A DNA stretch of 64,000 nt. It comes from Primulina eburnea. Its lineage: Eukaryota > Streptophyta > Magnoliopsida > Lamiales > Gesneriaceae. Position numbers and translations under genes: made by a program. Below the pieces are notes generated by a model. The model was not told the origin of the DNA. It made no database searches and saw nothing but the letters and a program-made list of their open reading frames with translations. Below are positions 49,001 to 59,262 of this stretch, in pieces; position 1 is the stretch's first letter, and each line of letters opens with the position of its first letter. Where the stretch lies: contig NW_027331349.1 of NCBI RefSeq assembly GCF_022965805.1, forward strand, positions 46,200 through 110,199, in the 5' to 3' direction.

Positions 49001-52000
49001 CCAAAATTGTTTTGCCATCATCTTTCGGTGGTAGCCCACGTGATATGTACCAACGATATCAAGATGCCATGACTTTGGTACAAACATATGGAAAACCAGA
49101 TTTAATGCTTACAATGACATGCAATCCGAATTGGAATGAGATAAAAAATCAACTATTTCCTGGGCAATCACCTCAAGACCGTCCGGATTTGATTACGAGG
49201 ATATTTCGGTCAAAATTTGAGGAATTTAAGAAAGACATTGTGGATAGAGGGGTTTTAGGTAAGGTCCGTTCTTATTCGTACGTCATTGAGTATCAGAAAA
49301 GAGGGCTTCCTCACGTTCATATGTTGGTCATATTTGAAAATAATGACAAGTTGTCTACTCCCGACCACTTTGACTCTATTGTACGTGCTGAAATACCTTC
49401 ACAAATAGAAGAGCCCAACCTACACAAAGCAGTTGTCCACCATATGATACATGGGCCCTGTGGATCAATCAATCCTAATTGTCCATGCATGGTAAATGGT
49501 AAATGCAAGAAGAACTTTCCAAAGCCATTTGTGGAATACACATCTCGAGGAAATGATTCATACCCTTTGTATCGAAGACGTGAAGGTGGCCAAGTTTCAA
49601 TTCCCAACAATGACGATGTTTTCATTGATAATGGTTGGGTTGTCCCGTACAATCCCTGGCTTTTATTAAAATATGATTGTCATATTAATGTTGAAGTATG
49701 TGGAGGGATTAAGTGTGTCAAGTACATATATAAGTACATCCATAAAGGTCCTGATCGGGTTGCACTATAGTTACGAAATGGACAAAATTGTGATGAAATC
49801 CAACAGTACGTGGATGGAAGATGGATTTCTGCACCCGAAGCATTGTGGCGAATTTTCTCATTTGAGTTCAGTAGGATGTATCCTTCAGTCATTAGGTTAC
49901 AATTACATACACCGAACCAACATCTGATTTATTTTGACCCCCAACAACGCGTAAGTGATCTACTTGCAGATGATGACAATTCTAAGACTATGCTTACAGA
50001 ATTTTTCAAATTAAATTGTGAACCTGACATGACTGAAAAGTATTTATATCGAGAATTTCCACAATTTTACACATGGATAAAATCTGGGAAAAAATGGATT
50101 CGTCGAAGAAGCAACAATAAAGTGGTTGGAAGAGTATATGTGGTGTCGCCATCTGAAGGTGAGAGGTTTTATCTTTGTATCCTTTTAAATCATGTCAGGG
50201 GCCCGACATCTTTTGAAGATCTGATGACTGTGAATGGGGTAACGTATTCAACATTTAAGGAGTCTGCTCAAATGCGCGGACTTCTCAGACAGGATGATTA
50301 TGTAATACAATGTCTGGAAGAAGCACGATCTGTTAGAATGCCATCTTCATTGAGAAGGTTATTTGTATCGATACTGGTGTTCTGTCAACCAACAACAGTT
50401 CGAGAACTCTGGGATGAGTTCCATCCTAGCATGTGTGAAGATTATGGCAGAGAAATTTCATCAAGTAACTTCATCATCAATAAGTTATTGGTTGAGATAC
50501 GAAGGTTGTTGCATCAATACAAAATCAACCTTGATGATTTTGATTTGCCATCAATAAGTGCTGAGTTTTTAGAAGACGCACCACTACCGAGAATAATTGA
50601 GGATGAGCTTTCTTATCATATTTCTGATGATGATTTGAGATCTATTGAACGTTTGAATGCTCAACAGAGGATTGCATTTGACACCATCATAGAAAGTATT
50701 ACGCATAACCAATCAAAACTTTTCTTCATTGATGGTCCTGGAGGCATTGGTAAGACTTTTTTATACCGCTCAATGTTGGCACATTTAAGAAAAATGGGTA
50801 AAATAATAATTGCGGTAGCAACATCTGGAATAGCTGCGACATTGTTGCCAGGTGGAAGAACTGCACATTCACGTTTTCAAATTCCACTTAGACCAACCGC
50901 ATCAACTCTTTGCAAACTAAAAAAACAGACAGAACTTGCAGATCTAATAAGACGTGCATCAGCTATAGTATGGGACGAGGCTCCAATGGCAAATCGATAT
51001 GCTTTTGAATCTGTCAGTAAGAGTTTCCAAGATATTATGGAAAATCAAATACCATTTGGAGGGAAAACAATGGTTTTTGGTGGCGATTTTCGACAAGTGT
51101 TACCCGTTGTTAAACGAGGGTCAAAGGCAGAACAAATTGCTGCAAGTATTTCAAGGTCAACATTCTGGAATTGCGTAAAGATAATACACCTTCAACAAAA
51201 TATGAGATCTGCTCAAGATATTGAGTTCTCGCAATTTCTCTTGCGCGTAGGTGATGGATTGCAACATACTGTAAATCGTGATTTCATAAAATTACCAGAT
51301 TCAATTATCATACCATGGGAAGGTGAACAATCAATTCAGATGTTGATTGATTCTGTTTTTCCTAATATGATAAATCATGTTAATGATGAAAAGTATATGG
51401 TTGATAGAGCAATCATCACACCAAAAAATGTTGATGTGGACAATATTAATCAAATGCTCATTCTCAAGTTTCCTGGAGAGGAAAAAGAGTATACATCTTG
51501 GGATAGTGTAGAAGACGACAATCACAACCTTTTTCAAGAAGAATTTTTGAATTCCCTTAGTCCAAGTGGTTTGCCACCCCATAAAATCATATTGAAAGTA
51601 GGGAGTCCTGTCATGCTCTTGAGAAATGTTGCACCTGAACTTGGTCTATGCAATGGAACAAGATTGATATGTCGCATTCTTCGTAGAAATTTTATAGATG
51701 CTGAGATCATAACAGGTCCTCACAAGGGTAACAGATACTTTCTACATAGAATGCCCTTGAAAAGTGAAGATAATTCTGGATTACCATTTGAGTTGACACG
51801 TCGACAATTTCCGATAAGGCTTAGTTTTGCTCTGACAATAAACAAAGCACAAGGTCAAACAATCCCAAATATTGGCATATTTTTGCGTAACCATGTGTTC
51901 AGCCACGGTCAGTTATATGTGGCACTTTCGAGAGGAGTCTCACAAAATTCTACAAAAATTTTGGTAAAAGACGGGAATTTAGAGCGTCAAAATGGTGTAT

Positions 52001-52050
52001 TCACAAGAAACGTGGTTTTCAAAGAGGTATTGCTACCTAATAGAGAATGA
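46038..52050 (+). pseudogene. Helitron Rep/helicase gene, six exons, one nonsense codon
   Basis: Exons inferred from GT-AG junctions and continuous frame: 46038-46112, 46444-46696, 46873-46998, 47673-48583, 48692-48875, 48989-52050. They total 4,611 nt (1,536 codons), a normal plant Helitron size. The start is the ATG opening MEATSSGEHTPNNNN. The HUH endonuclease motif GLPHVHML has histidines at about 625 and 627. The tyrosine motif KYIYKYIHKG has Tyr 762 and 766. The PIF1-type helicase has Walker A GPGGIGKT at ~1099, AIVWDEAPM, GGDFRQVLPVV and YVALSRGVS. The Rep domain nicks and joins DNA, and the helicase unwinds it during rolling-circle transposition. An in-frame TAG at 49768-49770 (codon 777) falls between the two domains, so only Rep would be made without readthrough. 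Exon borders are my inference. Confidence 0.9.
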
Positions 52051-52149
52051 TAAAGTGTAAGTAATTCAACTCTCTTTATTGTAAATTTTTTAAAATAAAT
52101 TATGTACGAATATTTACAGTAATCGTTAAATACATGATATATGTTACAG

Positions 52150-52940
52150 GATTTCAGAGGAGGAAGAAACTTACCATGATGGTGATACACAATATCTTTG
52201 TCCCAGATGATTGGTCCTTCACGTTCTTTGAAGGACTTAACAGGCATCCGGACTCTATTTTAAAGTACAAAACTGTAACCGAGCTTGGTAGTGGAAATGG
52301 ATGGATATCCATAGCTATTGCTGGAAAATGGTCACACCTGAAGGTAAGGATTCTTTGATGATACACTACCTGTTTTTATAATACCCAAGTTTTTTCATAT
52401 AAGTTTTCTCCAATTAAGGCACAATGGTTTTTATCTTATATTTTCTGGAAACTTGATAAATATGGCAAATGATGTTCCTTAACTGGGTACAATGATATTA
52501 ATCCAAGACCAGTAAAAATCTCTTGGATAAATCTATATTTTAATTCTTTAGACGAGAATGGCCAACCTATTTATGAAGGGCAGAAAAAAACTTTACTTGA
52601 TCGGGTGGAGTTTCATGAATTTGATTTGCTATCCTATTGTAGAGGTAAACATTTAGAACTTGACCGAATTGTTGGTTGCATACGACAGGTATTTGATTTA
52701 GTGAACTCTTGCCGCAAATTTTTGCCGCTGAACCTTTTTCATAAGGTCACTTAACACTATTTGAAAAGTTCATATACTGATAAAAATTACCATGGATGGA
52801 CTCTTCACACGTTTCCTAATGTTTAGCATTTGGAATTTATGCAGTTTCTAAACCCCAATCCAGACGCAATGTCCAAAATGATTACAGAAAATGCAAGCGA
52901 CGGATTCTTGCATTCTCTTAGCAACTACTGCGCCCTCCAG
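52150..52940 (+). pseudogene. Captured methionine S-methyltransferase fragment (copy B)
   Basis: Three exons with introns retained: 52150-52343, about 52485-52688, and 52845-52940. Each is followed by a GT donor, and at least the first and third are preceded by an AG acceptor. They encode IFVPDDWSFTFFEGLNRHPD, the SAM-binding loop ELGSGNGWISIAIA, SWINLYFNSLDENGQPIYEG, TLLDRVEFHEFDLLSYCRG and NPNPDAMSKMITENAS. These match the N-terminal methyltransferase domain of plant methionine S-methyltransferase, which makes S-methylmethionine. The usual Cys in ELGCGNG is Ser here. The fragment lies 100 nt after the Rep/helicase stop in the same orientation, so readthrough transcripts could include it. 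Start, C-terminal aminotransferase-like part and the remaining exons are absent. Confidence 0.84.
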
Positions 52941-53491
52941 GTTGTCTTATGCTTCAACTTAATGCTCTTATCCAGCGTTGTGGGTTTTAGACTCCTAACT
53001 AGAATCTAAATGCTCCATGCTATTGTATAAACTTACCTTTACATTATTAATATCAATATTTTTGGAACTGAATTGGAATGGTGAATGCAGTCTGATAATT
53101 TCTCGGAATAGGCATTATTTTTTTTCCCGATTTGAGTTTGTTCGAGATTCTGGTAATTTATTTTTTTGGATCCTAGTTTTAAAGTTTGCTTCTTTTTCAA
53201 TATATTGTTTTGCGTGAAGCTATGGCGTAAATTATGGCTCCTTGGTTTGTGTTTTTGAATTGTCGAAGCAGCTGATTTTTCATTTCAAATTCCGGTCGGT
53301 TGTTGCATGAGAGTATTCGATTTTGTATTGAATTGGGTCTTGATTTATGTGGTTGGATTCACTTGAATTATATGATGGATGCCATTTCCTTCACGGGTTT
53401 CTGAAAACTGAGAAATATATAAGATATTATACAGTGAATTGACTGTTATTTAGAGTTTGGGAGAGGGGTTTGTTTGTTATTGGTGAAAACT
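52941..53491 (+). other. Probable captured intron/5' UTR before the kinase exon
   Basis: Begins with a GT donor after the methyltransferase exon and runs without ORF similarity to the MGC start at 53492. The stretch from about 53090 may be the promoter or 5' UTR of the kinase gene, captured with its first exon. The border between the two captured genes is not visible. Confidence 0.5.
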
Positions 53492-53716
53492 ATGGGTTGT
53501 GTGTGTGGTAAAGCTTCTTCAGTAAACATAGACAGTGAGGATAGTCCTAAGCAAAGAGAATTGATTAGGAAAAAATCAGAATTACGCGCGGCTCCAGCTA
53601 TCTCCTCAAAAAGATATGAGAGCTTTAGTCTGAAGGAGAACTTGGAGAATCGTAGTGTAAGAATTGCATTGATTGATAAAAAAGTAAACGGATCAAGAAG
53701 GGTTAGAGATGATTAA
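53492..53716 (+). pseudogene. Captured 5' exon of an MGC-type CDK-like protein kinase (copy B)
   Basis: ATG at 53492 opens MGCVCGKASSVNIDSEDS and runs 74 codons to a TAA. Related residues (ANIPKAVEGEQVAAGWP) continue in the same frame to TAG at about 53823. This is the N-terminal extension of plant CDK-like Ser/Thr kinases of the At1g54610 type, where MGC suggests lipid anchoring to membranes. The kinase domain, which would follow shortly after AAGWP, is absent. The start codon was chosen because MGC is the conserved N-terminus; an earlier in-frame TTG is not a plant start. The same fragment is in Helitron A with the same TAA, so decay predates duplication of the Helitron. Confidence 0.76.
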
Positions 53717-54073
53717 TATGACAATAAAATAGAAGCCCCTGAAGCTGCTAACAATTTTCCTTTAGTGGCAAATATTCCTAAAGCCGTAGAAGGAGAACAG
53801 GTTGCAGCTGGATGGCCACCATAGCTAATTGGATGAAAATTATTTTTATTTTGTGTATGATTTAATGTTATCAATAGTTATGTCGTTTCAATTGTGACGC
53901 AAGATAAACTTACTATTTTAACTTTCTTCAGTCTTTGCACAATTTTATCTTTTAGCATACTTATTATTAGACATGTTATCCTTAATATTCATGCACAACA
54001 CCGCACATGCATCGTAATTTAAGCATATTGTAATATCATGAATGTTTAATATATTAGCTCAATATATTCATGA

Positions 54074-54103
54074 CACACGCAACGCGTGTGCCTCGATGGC
54101 TAT
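54074..54103 (+). other. Decayed internal Helitron 3' terminus
   Basis: The same perfect hairpin (CACACGC, AAC, GCGTGTG) as the true end, then CCTCGATGG and CTAT where CTAG is required. Upstream sequence also resembles the true end (TGAATGTTTAATATATTAG). It is present in both Helitron copies. Confidence 0.85.
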
Positions 54104-54469
54104 ATAGATGAACGATTAACATGTTACGAAAATAAGCTTTTCTGAGTTATAAGTAGTTTTTGAGGCCATAGTTTGGTTACAATTTGTTTTATGTGTTAGT
54201 GGTTACATTTGAGTAATAAGATGAAGGCCGAATAATTATAACTTCTCTGTTTTCCAAGCTCTCCTCCTTTTGTTCTGCATAACTTCCCCTCTTAAACCCC
54301 TTAGTCTTCTAAATTACTATGGTTTAGCAATTATACTCCTATTAATGTGTTAAACTTTTGATCTATTTTTTTCATGTTCCTTTGGGATCAAAACCTACTA
54401 ATTCAACCTTGAATTGTCTTTTTCGGAGACAAAATATTACCTTTAAGTGTTTATATTAAAAAAATTGGA

Positions 54470-54474
54470 TCTTT
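54470..54474. other. Empty insertion site of copia 1 in Helitron B
   Basis: A single TCTTT (reverse complement AAAGA) in GGATCTTTATCCGAGC. Helitron A has the copia element here flanked by two copies. It is a natural pre-insertion reference. Confidence 0.93.
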
Positions 54475-54859
54475 ATCCGAGCAAATGTAAAAGAGGCTAA
54501 TGCCAAGAACCATGTGAGTTTAAACTATATTATTCTTTCTGAATATGCCTGATTTCTTAAGAATTAGAATTTGTTTGTTTAAAATCGTGTCAATGCAGGG
54601 ATTCCCAAGCAGCGTGACTCCTGATTATGCCCCCTTTCAATTATGAGACTTTTTGCAGGTTCGAAATTAACTGACTTCCTTCTTTTCCAAGTTTGGTGAC
54701 TTACCTTCCAACTGCCAAGAGTGATTAATGGTTTGTTCTTTTCTAGGGCCTTTCAACTTACATGAGAACAATGCTATCTACCCAGGTGAGATATGCAACG
54801 GATTGAGGTTAAGACTTAAGATTTATGTTGTGTCTTAACCCATTGACTTTTGGTCTATA

Positions 54860-54912
54860 ATTTTATGCAGGACATGACAAATTCTAACTCCAACTCTTAC
54901 ATCATGGATTAA
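54860..54912 (+). repeat. Diverged copy of Rep/helicase exon 2 start in the Helitron tail
   Basis: TTTATGCAGGACATGACAAATTCTAACTCCAACTCTTACATCATGG-type sequence resembles the intron end and first codons of exon 2 at 46430-46480 (acceptor ATGCAG, then NVRSSNSSSYINE). Here it reads DMTNSNSNSYIMD and then a stop. No further exons follow. Confidence 0.7.
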
Positions 54913-55440
54913 CATATTAGTATGACTTTAGCATGGTTTAATGAGTTTAGCGTTTAATTTGTGTAACTTTCTGTCTTTTTATTTTTACTTAATATGTTTT
55001 TTATGGCTTGAAGGCTTTGGACATGACATGTATTTGGTAATTTTTATGACATTGATTTGCTAATGCATAATTAAAAATTACAATTTTTTCTTTAGACTAA
55101 ACATGGTTTCTTGAGTTTAAAATATAATTAGTGTAATTTTCAGTCTTTTTATTGTTATATTAAAGGGTTTTTTTATTGCTTGAATGCTTTGGATGAGACA
55201 TGTTTTTAGTAATTTTTATGACATTGATTTGCTAATGCATGTTTTAAACATATAATTTTTACTTTATACTAAACTTATTTTCATGAGTTTAGCGCATAAT
55301 TCGTGTAATTTTTTGTCTCTTTGTTTTTATTTTATGAGTTTTTTTATGGCTTGCAACCTTTGGATCTGACATGTTTTTGGTAAGTTTGATGACATTGATT
55401 TGCTAATACATATTTTAAATGTTCAATTTTTTTATTTTAA
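54905..55440 (+). repeat. ~171-bp degenerate tandem repeats in the Helitron B tail
   Basis: GACATTGATTTGCTAATGCA recurs at 55048, 55220 and 55391 (spacing 172 and 171). Each is preceded by a GTGTAA(C/T)TTT-TGTCT-TTTT block. About three copies, non-coding, shared with copy A. Confidence 0.82.
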
Positions 55441-55524
55441 ATATATATTCATGATACAAAAAATTACGGTGCATGATGTTATAGTATCATAAATGTTTAA
55501 TATATTAGACTCATATATTCATGA

Positions 55525-55554
55525 CACACGCAACGCGTGTGCCTCGGTTGCTAG
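55525..55554 (+). other. Helitron B 3' terminus (hairpin plus CTAG)
   Basis: Stem CACACGC (55525-55531), loop AAC, stem GCGTGTG (55535-55541), nine bases, CTAG (55551-55554), then T. This is the standard Helitron terminator. Confidence 0.93.
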
Positions 55555-55587
55555 TTAACCATTAAGTGCGACTTGCTTATTTCATTT

Positions 55588-57010
55588 TGAAGGATTGAGT
55601 GTGCTAGTGCCTTCGAAGGCATTTCAAACACTACATTCTCCAATGAGCTGCAATAGCTCGTGTTCTAAGAATGTTAACATCGATGAATTAAATCGAGTTT
55701 GGTTTTAAAACCAAGCAGAAGAAACTCGAAGTAATCCTTCGTGAAGAAGACTGTTATATTATAAAACATTTTAACTTATGTAAACTGAATAACTGGAAAA
55801 AAAAAAAAAAAGGTAGATTAGTTTTTGCATTCATTAGTTCAGTTATGGTGACAATTGAACTGACAGATACTCTAACTGATCCAAACAGTTTAAAACAGTA
55901 GTTAATCAGTTAAATACACAAGATATGTTTATGAATGTTCGGAGACTTTAACTGCTCCTACATCACCCCTTCTACCAACCCGGGTAGGATCCACTAGAAG
56001 ACTTTGATTTATACAACTACTTGTAAAAACCCACTCAGCTTAGGACTTACCTACTGCCTAACTGAACTTCTAGTTTAGACTGAAGGCAACACCTTCCATC
56101 CAACACTTCTTTTACGTCTATGTGAGAAATACTATATACACAAGTTTAACGTCTTTGTGAAATACTGTATTGAGTGGGGGTGAGAGTGTTGTGTGTGTGT
56201 GTGTGAGAACTGAACAAATATGTTCTCACACACTGAGGGAAATAAGCTTCTTATCTAAGCTGATATGGCTGTGAAGAGTTCTCTCTGGGCTGATTGCTTC
56301 TGAAAGCTGATGTGCAATGTGTGTGCCCTTCTTTTCTCTTGTATTTGCGTTGAAGCTTCTTGTCTCTGTATGTTGAGTCTTCACTGATCTTCTCTTTATA
56401 TAAGCGGGAAAATTGTACATTTAGACTCAATTATTGTATCCGTTGCATCTCGAATTCGTTTCTTGGACTTTGTGTCTCGACTTTCCAACTGCTCTTCTGA
56501 AACATTTTGTCTTGAATGCTCTGATGCAACGTCCATTATTGTCCTTTGACTGGACAATTACTTTGTACCTATGTGTATAGCTGGAATCCTCATAAAGAGT
56601 TTGTCTTCATCTACAGCTGAAAGATTCTGACTGATGCTTCGAACTAGTCAGCTGAACTGATCTTCAGTTGGGCTGGTGAAATCAGCTGACTCTTCAGTTG
56701 AACTGATTTCACTCTCGTTCAGTTGAACTGATCAGCTGAGTTTCTTCATCAGTTGATCAATCCTTCGGCCAGCCAGGCTTTTGAGGTTCTCCTGCTGAAC
56801 CAACTATCAACTGGACAATCAGCTGGATGGCTCAATTGACTTAACAATTAGACTGATTCATTTTGTGCGATCAGTTGAGTCCTCAGTTTGCGATGTAAAC
56901 AGATCGTGACTGATACTAGCTTCTACACATTAAGATAGATTATTAGTAACACAAATTAACAAGTTTTGTTAACATCAAAATCAAGATTGAGAACTTGAAA
57001 AGTTCCAACA
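55588..57010 (-). repeat. 3' LTR of the minus-strand copia (1,423 bp)
   Basis: On the minus strand it starts TGTTGGAACTTTTCAAG and ends CACTCAATCCTTCA. It contains an A-run at 55796-55811, a (GT)n-rich stretch near 56185-56205, and many CAGTTG/CAGCTG words at 56640-56890. Confidence 0.85.
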
Positions 57011-58108
57011 ATCTCCTCCTTTTTATGATTACAAAACTTGAGCAGTTAAGCACAATATATTCAGTTTAAGGGTTAGTACATTCAAACATCATTAAAATAT
57101 CTCCCTCAAGAACTTAATTAAAGAAGTTTTGAAAGCTATTTAGAGATAGATGATAAAAGAAAAACTTCCTCTCCAAAACTGAATTGAAAACCTCTTTGAA
57201 AATAAACAGAATTAATAAAACACTTTTCAGTTGATGAAAAAGGAAGAATTCTTCTCAACAACTGAATTTTAACAACTGATTGAAAAACGATTTTTCAGTT
57301 TGAGGGTAAAAGAAAAACTCCCCTTCAGAGACTGAGTAAAAGCCCGTATTTGAAAAATACTTTGCTAATCATTGATTCAGAGGTTATAATCATTCAAGCA
57401 TCGTAGACAAGAAATCTAGAAATATCCATTCAGTCACAACGAAACACAGCTGAATAAACATCATGTTTATTTAAATAGATTTCCTTGTATATACATCTGA
57501 GTACATACATCAGTTGAAAAAGAAAATTTGCTACAACAATAGCATATTTTAAACAACATCATATATCGGTCGGTTTATGTGACAGAACTGGATATAACAT
57601 CAACTAGTTGCTTGACTGCTTGAAATGCTGCATCGGTCATGAGTTCAATTTGCTAGAGAAACAAGTTAAACTGCTTTGAACTTAACCCATGTGCTTACCC
57701 AACTGGTCGAGCAGACTCTGACTAGGCTCACGTGGAATTCAGCTGGTGAATAAATCGACCAACATCCCAACATGGATGAGTTTCGTCTGAAGAACAGCTT
57801 ACCTGGTAGGCTTGCAACTGAAATCTTGTTCATCGAGCAATTTAGCTGTTCATCTTTGCAGATGATTCTCAGTCCTCTGCAGGCTGATTAAAACCCCAAA
57901 CCTAAGAATCTAGAGAAGTGGCTACAACATTAGCTGCAGAACCAATCCTCTCAACTCTTTGCTAAAGAGCGACATATAAATATTTTCAAATATTTTTGAA
58001 AATTGTATAAATACTTTTAAATAGATTTTAACATTATTTTAAATTAATAAATTTTAAAACACAGTTTATTCAAATGTTCTTCTTAGAACAACTAGCTCTG
58101 ATACCAAT
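57011..58108 (-). other. Internal region of the minus-strand copia, non-coding
   Basis: Purine tract at one end, primer site (GCTCTGATACCA on plus, 58095-58106) at the other. Only short ORFs lie between, with no similarity to gag or pol. Size and content fit a deletion derivative moved in trans. Confidence 0.75.
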
Positions 58109-59262
58109 TGAAGGATCGAGTGTGCTAGTGCCTTCGAAGGCATTTCAAACACTACATTCTCCAATGAGCTGCAATAGCTCGTGTTATAAGAATGTTAACA
58201 TCGATGAATTAAATCGAGTTTGGTTTTAAACCTAAGCAGAAGAAACTCGAAGTAATCCTTCATGAAGAAGACTGCTATATTAGAAAACATTTTAACTTAT
58301 GTAAACCGAATAACTGAAAAAAAGGTAGATTAGTTTTGCATTCATCAATTCATTTATGGTGACAACTAAACTGACGGATACTCTAACTGATCCAGACTGT
58401 TTGAAAACAACAGTTAATCGATTAAATAAACAAGATATGTTTATGGATGTTCGGAGACTTCAACTGCTTCACGTCACCACTTCTACCACCTCAGGTAGTA
58501 TCCACTAGAAGATTTTGATTTATACAAATACTTGTACAAACCTACTCAGCTTAGGACCTACCCACTGCCTAACTGAACTCCTAGTCTAGACTGAAGGAAG
58601 CACCTTCCAGCCAAGACTTCTTTTACGTCTATGTGAAATACTACATACATAAGTTTAACGTATTTGTGCAAGACTGTATTTGAGTGGTGGAAAGAGTGTT
58701 TTTGTGTGTGAAAATTGAACAAATATGTTCTCACACAATGAGGGAAATAAGCTTCTAATCTAAACTTATATGACTGTGAAGAGTTCTCTCTGGGCTGATT
58801 GCTTCTGAAAGCTGATGTGCAATGTGTGTGCCCTTTCTTTTCTCTCATATTTGCATTGAAGCTTCTTGTCTCTGTATGTTGAGTTTTCATTGACCTTCTC
58901 TTTATATAGGCAGGAAAACTGATCGTACAATGAGACTCAATTATTGTATCTGATGCATCTTGAATTCGTTTCTTGGACTTTGTGTCTCGAATTTCCAACT
59001 GCCCTTCTGAAACCTTTTGTCTTTAATGCTCTGATGCAATGTCCATTATTGTCCTTTGACTGGACAATTACTTTGTACCTTTGTGTATAGCTGGAATCCT
59101 CATAAAGAGTTTGTTTTCATCTACAACTGAAAGATTCTGACAGATGCTTCGAACTAGTCAGTTGAACTGATCTTCAGTTGGGCTGATGAAATCAGTTTAC
59201 TCTTCAGTTGAACTTATTTCACTATCGTCCAGTTGAACTAATCAGCTGAGTTTCTTCATCAG
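58109..59262 (-). repeat. Truncated 5' LTR of the minus-strand copia
   Basis: Aligns with 55588-56752 with several percent differences and ends at TTTCTTCATCAG (59262), beyond which unrelated sequence begins. Confidence 0.83.

Larger units (their letters stand above)
43972..55554 (+). mobile_element. Helitron copy B, full length (11,583 bp)
   Basis: 5' end TCTTTTACTATTTATTAAAGC follows host A at 43971. The 3' end is hairpin plus CTAG at 55525-55554, followed by host T. Contents in order: unassigned 5' sequence, an expansin fragment, the Rep/helicase gene (46038-52050), a methyltransferase fragment, a kinase exon, a decayed internal 3' end, and a 1.45-kb tail with 171-bp repeats. The 5' flank is gypsy pol. 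The 3' flank (TTAACCATTAAG) is not gypsy, although the other half of the gypsy target exists at 1278. Likely autonomous ancestry, now disabled by one stop codon. Confidence 0.93.
55588..59262 (-). mobile_element. Non-coding copia-type LTR element (minus strand, 5' LTR truncated)
   Basis: Two direct repeats of ~1.16-1.42 kb flank only 1.1 kb of internal sequence. Read on the minus strand there is an initiator-Met primer site at 58106-58095 next to the 5' LTR and a purine tract at 57024-57011 next to the 3' LTR. No gag or pol is recognisable between them. The LTRs differ at many positions, so it is older than copia 1. The 5' LTR lacks its outermost ~258 bp (stops at 59262). The element adjoins the Helitron B 3' end with a 33-bp gap. 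Confidence 0.85.

Noticed and set aside
54074..54103. Independent Helitron ending at the internal hairpin
   Set aside because: The end reads CTAT, not CTAG, and both copies continue identically past it to the true terminus.
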